From: Schistocephalus solidus
Taxonomy: Eukaryota; Platyhelminthes; Cestoda; Diphyllobothriidea; Diphyllobothriidae
Direction of reading: 5' to 3'
NCBI GenBank assembly: GCA_017591395.1
Contig: WEDG01004054.1
Location: 1 to 64,000, forward strand
DNA: 64,000 nt
Made by a program: the position numbers and the translations under genes. Within the stretch, counting starts at the first letter, position 1. Each line of letters opens with the position of its first letter. The notes below the pieces were generated by a model that was given only the letters and a program-made list of their open reading frames with translations, was not told the origin of the DNA and ran no database searches. This document shows, piece after piece, positions 55,694-64,000 of this stretch.

Positions 55694-56520
55694 GTGAGTC
55701 CGTTCACACTAGCAGCCTGGAATGCTCATTCCCTTTTAGACAATCCTAGGAGCAACCGGCCGGAACTGAGGACGGCGCTAGTCGCTCGGGAACTAGCGCG
55801 CTACAAGGTGGACATTGCTGCTCTCAGCGAGACCCGATTATCTGAGCAGGGTCACCTGGAGGAGGTGGGTGCCGGCTACGCCTTCGTCTGGAGTGGCCGG
55901 TCAAAGGCAGAGCAAAGCGACGTTGGTGTCGCCTGTGTCATCTGGGACGACATCTTGGGACGTCTGCCCTGTCTGCCACAGGGTATCAATGATCGCCTGA
56001 TGAGCATCCGCCTGCCTCTTCGGAGAGACAAGTTAAACAACATCATCAGTGCGTACGCTCTGATGCGACGAAGGACAAATTCTACGAGGACCTGCACGCC
56101 CTGCTGGCGACTGTGCCGAAGGCGGACAAGTTAATTGTCCTTGGTGACTTCAACGCCCGCGTCGGAAAAGACCAAGCTGCCTGGCATGGAGTGCTCGGTC
56201 CCCACGGTCTCGGTAGCTGTAACGATAACGGCCTCCTTCGTCTGAAAATCTGTGTGGAACACCGTCTCCTGCTGACCAACACCTTCTTCCACCTTCCGAC
56301 GCGGGAGAAGGCCACGTGGATGCATCCTCGGTCGCGGCGCTGCCAGCTGCTGGGCTAGGTTTTCGTCCGTAGGCGAGATCGGCAGGTCGTGCTGGTAACC
56401 AAGGCAATCCACGATGCCGATGGTTGGACGGATCACCATCTCGTCACTTCCCAGATGAGGCTCCGACTGCAACCCCGACGAAGGCCCCAAGGTAAGCGAC
56501 CGCCAGGTAAGTTAAATACT
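55694..56520 (+). pseudogene. APE endonuclease of the zinc-finger LINE
   Basis: Frame 55694-56134 gives LAAWNAHSLLDN (N of the first motif), DIAALSETRLSEQG (catalytic Glu) and ACVIWDDILGRLPCLPQ. After a frameshift, 56113-56358 gives [13 protein letters not shown] (GDFN). After a stop, frame 56389 gives ADGWTDHHLVTS (the D-H motif). All active-site motifs are recognisable. Confidence 0.85.
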
Positions 56521-58550
56521 CTTTTGTTGAATTTGCCTGCTCATTGTTATGATTTCAGCAACCAGATAACCCAGAAACGGGAGGACCTACATGCTCCAGA
56601 TAATAACGCCACCGTGGAGACACGATGGTGTCAACTGCGAAATGTCATCCAGTCCACCGCCCTTGAAGCACTCAGATGCATACGCCATCAACACCAGGAC
56701 TGGTTTGACGAAAATGACGCCGACAGCAGCAACTTATTCGCGGAGAAGAATGGAATACACAAAGCCTACATGGATCTTCGAACTGACGCCACCAAAGCAG
56801 CCTACTTGAGATCCCACCGCCTTTTACAGCAACGGCTGCGGGAGATGCAGGATGCCTGGATGATCCGAAAGGCTGAGGAAATCCAGGGGTATGCGGATTG
56901 TAATGAAATGAAAAACTCATCTAAACCCATCAAGGGGTCCGCACCGATGCTCAGCTCTGACGGCACAACACTACTGACAGAGAAATCGCAAATTCTGAAG
57001 CGCTGGGTCGAGCACTTCAGAAGTGTCCTTAATTGCTCATCAGCCATCTCCGATGCTGCCATTGACCAGCTCCCTCAAGTGGACACGAACAATGACCTGG
57101 ATCTGCCGACCTCCCTACCAGAAACCATCCGGGCTGTGCAACAGATTTCCAGTGGGAAAGCACCAAGATCCGACGCAATCCCACCGGAAGTCTACAAGCA
57201 CGGCACACCCCGGCTGAAGGCAGAATTCAAAACAATCTTCCAGGAGATGTGGCGCCAAGGAGGAGTTCCTCAGGATTTCAAAGACGCGACCATCGTCCAT
57301 CTCTACAAGCGGAAGGGGAACCGGCAACTCTGTGATAACCACAGAGGCATCTTGTTGCTCAACTTTGCCGGGACGATCTTCACCCGTATCCTTCTCAATG
57401 GTCAGAACGGTCACTTAGAGCCGGGAATGCTCTCGAAAAGCCAATGTGGCTTCCGCCGACACTGCGGAACAACCGACGTGATCTTCGCTGCCCGCCAGCT
57501 ACAAGAGAAGTGCCAGGAGATGCGAACTCACCCTTACACTACCTTCGTGGATCTGACGAAAGCCTTTGACACGGTGAATCGCGACGCACTGTAGAAATTT
57601 ATGCAGAAATTCGGCTGTCCTGAGCGGTTCACGCACATGGTGCGTTGGCTTCATGACGGGATGGCGGTACGCGTCACTGACAACGGGACGGTATCCGAAG
57701 CATTCGCAGTGACCAACGGAGGTAAGCAGGGCTGCGTACTGGCCCCCACCCTGTTCAGTCTAATGTTCGGTGCTATCCTGAAGGACGCCTACCCTCATGA
57801 GCAGCCTGGGATCCGCATCGCCTACAGAACTGACGGACACCGTCTCAACAGTCGGCGTACGCAGGTCACAACGCACGTGTCTACGACTGCAGTCCATGAA
57901 TTGCTCTTTGCGGACGACTGCGTCCTAAACACCGTGACGGAGGAGGACATGCAAAGCAGCATGGACCTCTTCAAAGCAGGCTGCGCCTATTTTGGATTAA
58001 CAATCAGTACAGCCTAAACGGTGGCCATGCACCAACCGCCACCCAGAGCGGAATACAATGCTCCCCGAATCAACGTCAACGGCGCTCAACTAAAAAATTG
58101 GGAAACCTTTGCTTATCTGGGAAGCGCGCTGTCACACAATAAGAGAATCGATGACGAGGTTGCCAACGGATCGCGAAAGCCAGTCAGGCCTTCGTGTAGA
58201 ATCGCCACGGTATTCACCTGAACACCAAACTGAAGATGTACAAGGCCGTCGTCCTGGCGACACTCCTTTACGCAGCTGAGACATGGACCATCTACTCAAA
58301 ACAAGCCAGGAAGCTGAATAACTTCCATCCCGGCTGCCTCTGCAGAATACTGAATCTAAGATGGCAAGACAGGATCCCGGACACGGAAGTCCTGGAGCGG
58401 ACCGGAATCCTCAGCATCCACGCCATGCTTAGGCAAGTGCAACTGCGCTATGGCGGCCACCTGGTGAGAATGGACGATGACCGACTACCCAAACCACTTT
58501 TATACGGAGGTGCAAGTACCGGTGCCCACAAACGAGAACAAAAATAACGA
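56521..58550 (+). pseudogene. Reverse transcriptase of the zinc-finger LINE
   Basis: The linker runs to about 57080. Fingers begin with SGKAPRSDAIPPE and KDATIVHLYKRKG. Then come CDNHRGILLLN, FRRHCGTTDVIF, TTFVDLTKAFDTVN (motif A), TNGGKQGCVLAPTLFSLMF (motif B, VKQG changed to GKQG) and LLFADDCVLNT (catalytic FADD). The thumb and C-terminal domain follow, with [27 protein letters not shown] and [12 protein letters not shown]. Stops at 57592-57594 and 58015-58017 and frame changes after 58180 break it. Compared with the family as I remember it, about ten residues are missing near 56920. Confidence 0.87.
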
Positions 58551-58739
58551 CACAAGGGCAATTTGAAGAACTCTCTCAAGCGACTGAAAATCAACCCGGC
58601 GTCCTGAGAGGACCTCGCCCAGGATCGACCAGCCTGGAGAAGAGCAGTGAAGAATGGCGCAACAATCTACGAAGCCAACCGGATCGCCGCTGCTAAGACC
58701 AAAAGGGCAGCTCGCAAGTTACAAGCACCACGGATCAAC

Positions 58740-59587
58740 ACCGCCAATACCCAAGCCCTGCCAACGTGCCCACGCTGTCAACGCACATTTCGCGCGCGAA
58801 TCGGCCTGGTCAGACATCTTCGAACTCAATGCAAAAACAATTCATTACATCAGCCTCTGCCACACCTGCCTCAAACCCCACGACGACGACCGCCCAAACC
58901 CCTGATAACAACTTCATCGATGCCCCGCCGCCCACGATTACCGACACCATCCTCCCTTCTCCACCCCTTGTGCCGATCACAGCGACGAACGCCACATGCC
59001 CCACCCCCACCACCTCAGTAGCCACCTCCGACTGCCTGTCACCTGCTTCCTCCAACACCACTACCAGCGATGGGGACTCGCTACTAACCTGTCGTCATTG
59101 CGATCGCACATTCAACTCACACATCGGCCTGGTCGGTCACTTGCGAATCCATCGTACAGAGAAAGGTGAACTAGTATCTGGAGCAACAACACAGAGCAGA
59201 GACCACCGCCTCAATTGCCCTCAATGATCCCACGCATTCAATCACCGCATGGGCATGGTCGGTAACATGTGCATCCATGACAGCGGAGTTCACTGCAATG
59301 CCGACAACACAGATACCACATGCACACCTTCCACTCCTGTCATTCTTACCGCCACTATCATCCCCCACCTCTCCCAATTTCTCCTGCCCACACTGCGCCC
59401 GAAATTTCAACTCACGCACCGGCCTGGTCAGTGTCACCTGCGAATCCATCGCACGGAGGCTGGTGAACCAGTGCCTGGGGCTCCGACATACAGTCGCCAC
59501 GCCCGCCTTCACTGCCCTCACTGCTCCCGCACATTTACACACCGCATGGGCCTATTAGGACACATGCACCTCCACGACAAGCTGTGG
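58740..59587 (+). pseudogene. C-terminal zinc-finger array of the LINE
   Basis: Fingers in order: CPRCQRTFRARIGLVRHLRTQC (C2HC, about 58768-58834); CRHCDRTFNSHIGLVGHLRIH (about 59090-59152); a decayed one (FNHRMGMVGNMCIH, about 59231-59278) after a stop; CPHCARNFNSRTGLV (about 59388-59432), whose His pair is lost to a frameshift; and CPHCSRTFTHRMGLLGHMHLH (about 59515-59577). A Pro/Thr/Ser-rich linker of about 80 codons separates the first and second fingers. The finger core F-x(5)-G-L-x-x-H-L is shared by all, so the array arose by duplication. Confidence 0.85.
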
Positions 59588-59639
59588 TAAACCACCGGAG
59601 CCTAAGCCACATAAGCGCACACTATCTACACTAATACAT

Positions 59640-60330
59640 AGACAACACCCTCACCATCATCATGTACCTGAGAATATCACGGTTTCCTAGAAATCGTGGC
59701 TTAGAAGGCACCAATCTGACGCTTACACCAAACCACGCCGTCGGCCCAGTGTATGTGTCGAGTGGCTGACCAGTGGACTGGGAGTCAGACGGAAATATGG
59801 GGACTAGGTCGTGCTGTGGCGCGCAAAGACGGGTACGCCGACCAGTCAGCCAATGCGCCCACTCCCACATCAGACGACTAACTGGCTCGGACGGTGGCCT
59901 GATTGTGGGAGTGGGGAGAGATTGAGGTCGACAACTCAGTGCATTTTCCTCACTATAAACAATCTGACGCGCTTGAAACTATCACGGTGCGCTAAAAGCC
60001 GTGGCATCGAAGGTTGCCAACTGACGGGAACACTCGGACCGCGTGGTCAACCCAAATTGTGTTTTGTGTGGAGCGGCTGAACAGCGGACTGAGAGTCAGG
60101 CTGCAATGGCTCCTTCTTACTGTGGCCTTTATGGCACTCCCACTCCTTGGGATCCGAGGTAGGTGTAGTGGCACACCCAGGGGCGGCTCCGGCCGCGCCA
60201 GCCATCTGCGCCCTCTCCCATCTCCGATCTTCTTGACTCTGTCATGACACCGGGCTCAGGTGGGGGAGGAGGAGAGAGTGCGGTAGATACAGTACAAGTA
60301 TACTATCACTTTAAACTAAATCAGGCGCAA
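59640..60330 (+). repeat. Two SINE-like units in tandem
   Basis: Bases 59670-59800 and 59965-60110 share a head block: ATCACGGT, AATCGTGGC or AAGCCGTGGCAT, GGCACC or GGTTGCCAAC, CTGACG, AGTGGACTGGGAGTCAGAC or AGCGGACTGAGAGTCAGGC. The second unit continues into the tail shared with 38276-38410 (GGGATCCGAG, GTGCGGTAGATACAG). The head block has a loose resemblance to part of a tRNA, so a tRNA-derived SINE is possible. Confidence 0.65.
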
Positions 60331-61439
60331 GTCACCGTACCTGCACAACCCTGCTGTGGAGCGTACGATGGACCTCGTCGAAATCGACGGTCGAACTATC
60401 GGGCGTGTGTGTGTGGTTCAGTGCTTGAAAACGATTCGGAAGGATTAAGTCCTACATGAAAAAGCAGGCACTGGCCTTCTAAAAGGGGTCAACAATAAAC
60501 AGTGACGCAAGGCCCTTAGTCAACCACGGTCCCCCGATCCAGGCAACTTCACCTGTAGGCTCAGTGGCACGACATGGAACGGGCTTGCTGAAGCAGCTTG
60601 GAACTGCACTGATAATCTTATATGGACGCGTTCAGCGCATATCACCAGCCTTTGCAATATGCCGAATGCAATTCATCCATTTTTCATCCACACGAAAAAT
60701 TAGTTGAGTCAACGAGGCAAGAGGGGCGAGGGGTGGGAAAAAAAGGAGGGGGGGGGGGGGCTCACGTTTTGAATGAAGGGACAGGTCTGCAAATGACCCA
60801 TTTCACCCATACTGGACCGCCAGGTGATGTCGAGGTGACCCAGATTAGTGGGACGCTGCTGCTGAAAGGCCAGGGCACCGTCAGCGTCGTATGTCCTCCC
60901 CCCAACACCACCGCCGCTAGGGAGAAGGGGCTGGGTGTAGTAGAGGAAACGCCAGGTCTCACGCGGGCGCATGCAGGCGTACTTTGAGTGCAGGGTCCGC
61001 GCAGTGTTCTGACCATCACTGTAGGCAGACGAAAGCGCGTAATGGAAGACAGACAGCGAAAACCCAAAAAATCGACATCAGACTAATATGAAATGCTGGC
61101 GTACGATCCGCTAATGACTTGATACTGGTGTCTACGACAAGAGAAGATTAAGGGCATGTGCTTCAGGATTGTGCCCGCTCTCCTCCACGCACAACCGAAA
61201 ACCCAGGAAGAGAGAAAAAGAGGTCAGTGTTGGTTGGCTACGATAAAATTGTGTTAAATCATGACCACTGCTGCTGCAAGTGCGTGTGGCACACGTAGAC
61301 AGGAAGGCGTTCACTCAAAGCCAGACGTTGCGCCCAAAATAGGCGGGGAGAGGGCGATCGTCACGCGCGCTCCGACATGCAGATAATACTGTATCTTCAG
61401 CAAATCAGGATGTGATGATAACAGATTGACCGTCAATTT
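60331..61439. other. No gene recognised
   Basis: Overlapping frames on both strands (60622-60987 +, 60762-61067 -) have no known domain. A G13 homopolymer lies at 60748-60760. Confidence 0.4.
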
Positions 61440-61650
61440 CCACGAAGTCCCCCGTGGGCCCTAAAGCAAGGTGGCGCGCGAACGGCAAAATGAACGTCAG
61501 AGTAGACGGGCACCGCATTGACAACATTCCGCCCCCTTCCCCTACTGGGCCCGTTGTCACAGCCAAGAGCGGAGGCGGGAGAGGGCGCATATAGCTGGCA
61601 CAGACAGAGCCGCCTCTTTGCATGCTTCGAAAATTGACTCGGGTTTCACA
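61440..61650 (-). repeat. Probable SINE-like repeat copy, diverged
   Basis: Minus-strand similarity to the SINE-like family is limited to GGCGGGAGAGGGCGCATATAGC and flanking short matches with 60195-60225. Confidence 0.35.
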
Positions 61651-64000
61651 GAGGGGAGAGAGAGATGCTACTCTGTGTGGCACAAACATTAAGGGTTACT
61701 AAGTGCAGGACATTTCATGATTAGAGAGGAAAAGAGGGAGAAAACGTTGGAAGTCCGTAGCAACAGCTGTCGTATTTCTATAATGTTCACCAGAAAAACG
61801 AAAGTAGCACAAAGGCTGCCGGGGAAGTCAAATCGCTCAAGAAACAGACTTCCAGAAGTCAGAGGAGATTGGCTGTTTTCAGTTTTGTAGATGCGATTGG
61901 TGGGAAGCGAAATTTCCTCACAAGACGTTTCGGTTTCAGCATCAGTCCATTATCAGAGATATGCCGACAGATAAAAGATGCGTCCGCACACAAGGGAGGC
62001 AGTATTTAGAGGACGCAGTTGCCGCGCAACCAGACACTAGGTGTACATCAAATGCATTTAACCAGGACGCCCTATTTGCTAGCCATTCGACAACAGGACA
62101 GAGGCGCATAAAAAGAAGCTGCACTGAAGCGGAACTACCAGCACCGATGTTGGAGAACAAAAGAACCAAACACAGAATGCAAACAGTAGATTAGACGAGC
62201 GGTACAAGAAGGATCATTTGGCACGGCTGTTTTCGGCAGATTTCAGCGCAACAGGCGGAAACTTCCTTAACTATGTAGTACACCCAATCTTACTGCGGCA
62301 TTTCAAGTGCGACGAATCAGACGTGAAAGCGAAATCAATGCGAGATCAAAGTTAGGAGGCAAAGACCGTCACGTGGTTAATTGAGAGGGAATGAAATCTG
62401 ACGCTGCAAGAGTTCCTCTAATTCGCAATTTTGACCTCAGCCACAGTTGGATCATCTAATGGAAGTAATAAATAGGCAGGAAAAACCATCAGCAATAGCA
62501 TAAGAGTGGTAGACAGGACATATGTCAGGAAGGCCAGTCAAAATGACGGTTCGGTTAACGCCTAGCAACAGACTATACAGGCTGCAGAGTGAGGCAACTA
62601 AGAAATCCAATGCGGATCATACTGGTGCCTAATTCCCATCAAACTCAGATGGTCAGTTGCTGAGAGAACGTTCAGTCTTTCTTGACGGCGAGAGAGAACA
62701 GTGCCACGCGGATATACACAATTCATCTTTACGACGCTTACTACTTACGCAAATAATAAAATCACCTACAGTGACTTCGGTCTCGCGCCAGACACTTGCA
62801 CTTGGCCATTGTTATGGTCTTGCCTCAAGCCTTGATGGCCATTGTCCAACAACTCGAGCGAATACTCAAAGGATAACTAATCACCAAGGGCGGAAGAGTA
62901 GAAGTCTATTGACGTATTATTAGAGTGTATTTAAGGCAAAATAAGAACGTACGAGTATTTACAAGGTCAGACTGTATGTGGACCAATCCGATAGTGTCAT
63001 TGACTTGACGACAGTTTACTACCCCCACTAATTGGACAATCGACAACACCGCCTCCATTCACCTTAGTCTCACGCCAGTCCCAACACCCGAAACCAGCTG
63101 CTTCTGTGCTGAGTAAAAAGGCGCCGATATTTTGGCTCGAGAACCCTCCTCGGAAATGTAATAAAGCGGTCGAAGGACGTACGAAATATCGACATCGCCC
63201 TTCAAAGATGACGATGCTGTGAGCTGATAACAAGGCAAGTAGACTTACTCAATAGAGTTGCCTTGTTTATTCAAGTCCGTGGTACGAAGCTGAGGGCCGG
63301 GTTCGAGGGAGATGTGCTCAAGGAAGATTGGCAAGGACATGAGGTTTTCGATCTGAGCCTCAATGAAGGTCGTTGAACCCTAGAACGGATGCAACAGGGA
63401 AAAGGGCAACAGGCCAGCTAAAGTTACCCCACAGGAGCGAGGGGAAAAGGGTAAACATAATTCCATGAATTGCGTTGGTCATTAGGACAGAAGAAAGGTC
63501 TCATTGCCAAAGCGGTGAGATTTTCCGGTCATTTCACAAAGGTCAACCCTTCAAATTTCTACTACATGCTACAGCATATGCCCTACCTCTAAAAGAATGG
63601 AGCCAAAAGCAAAAGAGGAAAAAGAGGCGAAAGGGACTAATATGTGTAATTACTTGAACCAAACGACACCATGAAAACTGTGACGAACAAGGCATACACA
63701 CGCAAAAGACATCCGACCGAAAGGGGAAAAAACGATAAATCCATCTAAGTAGAATAGATCTGCTGATTTCTTCTGATCAAGCGACAGAATCACGGGAATT
63801 TCATTAAGGTAAAGTCCCCGCAGACAGTGCGATCTAGTGACAAGGCATCACTAACCGATAGGCTTAATTCCACGGAGGAACAACAATGTCCACTATTCTA
63901 CGGCTTATAGAGTGCAAATGGAAATGACCTGTGTCCTCAAGTCGAATTCAGTTGATTTCCTGTCAGGCACTCCTTCACTCAGCTCTGGTGCCCACTCCAT
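61651..64000. other. No gene recognised
   Basis: Short frames only. The passage 61924-61956 (GACGTTTCGG to ATTATCAG) resembles the hairpin-bearing repeat motif at 32791-32824. A frame at 61961-62194 (+) is open on both strands but has no domain I know. The end of the window contains no recognisable element. Confidence 0.4.

Larger units (their letters stand above)
55694..59590 (+). mobile_element. Zinc-finger LINE, copy 'D', nearly full length
   Basis: One long ORF is traceable with breaks: APE endonuclease, linker, reverse transcriptase, RTE-like C-terminal domain, and a C-terminal run of C2H2-type zinc fingers. Breaks include a frameshift near 56060, stops at 56356 and 57592, a stop at 58015, frame changes near 58180 and 58550, and a stop inside the third finger at 59225. 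Compared with copy E, this one retains the 5' half. No poly-A or short-repeat tail was identified. The fingers presumably helped bind RNA or DNA; that role is inferred. Confidence 0.87.

Noticed and set aside
60622..61067. Overlapping 101-121 codon frames
   Set aside because: They are open on both strands because of GC-rich, stop-poor sequence with a poly-G run. No domain, no conservation evidence.
1..64000. CRISPR array, operons, phage or bacterial defence system
   Set aside because: There are no regularly spaced direct repeats, no ribosome-binding-site-led ORFs and no tight gene packing. The content is eukaryotic throughout.
1..64000. A new multi-gene biological system
   Set aside because: Only two host genes are supported and nothing links them. 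The unusual features are single elements, chiefly the zinc-finger LINE and the hairpin-bearing repeats.

Overview
This window is eukaryotic, non-coding-rich DNA from what looks like a flatworm, probably a diphyllobothriid-type tapeworm. The evidence is two host genes with GT-AG introns, codon-spaced protein domains, and a dense layer of decayed retroelements: CR1-like LINEs, a LINE whose C-terminus carries C2H2 zinc fingers, a CsRn1-type Ty3/Gypsy element with a Trp-tRNA-type primer site, and a mariner relic. The species call rests on my recollection of repeat families in cestode genomes, not on any search. There is no prokaryotic gene organisation, CRISPR array or rRNA. LAYOUT. 1-4605: CR1-like LINE relics on the minus strand, including one LINE nested inside the endonuclease of another. 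4606-7363: a plus-strand CR1-like LINE relic. 7364-8062: first copy of a ~700-bp repeat whose second copy is at 28051-28727. 9113-21515: a ten-exon plus-strand gene for a USP36/USP42-type ubiquitin-specific protease. All intron phases agree, provided one extra G in a GGGG run in exon 9 is discounted. Its introns hold a long-terminal-inverted-repeat (foldback-like) DNA element (12440-13565) and a Gypsy relic (about 15380-16400). 22000-25240: repeat debris and a mariner transposase relic. 25702-28048: another minus-strand CR1-like LINE. 28728-34560: mostly unrecognised sequence with an AT-rich dispersed repeat and a pair of inverted copies of a short hairpin-bearing repeat. 34828-36457: minus-strand CYHR1/ZTRAF1-like gene (RING plus TRAF/SIAH-type zinc fingers), whose C-terminal part lies in a second reading frame. 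37500-44350: telomere-like TTAGGG stretch, a (TAC)n microsatellite, SINE-like copies, a Mag-type Gypsy relic and a truncated zinc-finger LINE. 44351-48936: a complete but mutated CsRn1-type Gypsy with both LTRs, inserted into a copy of the AT-rich repeat. 49500-55690: repeat debris. 55694-59590: a nearly full-length zinc-finger LINE on the plus strand, followed by tandem SINE-like units. 60331-64000: nothing I can identify with confidence. HOW IT FITS TOGETHER. Only two host loci are supported: a deubiquitinase and a zinc-binding RING protein, on opposite strands about 13 kb apart. I see no operon-like coupling between them. The remainder is a record of successive insertions. The order can be read in several places: LINE into LINE at 1656-3231, Gypsy into AT-rich repeat at 44351-48936, and transposable elements into protease introns.
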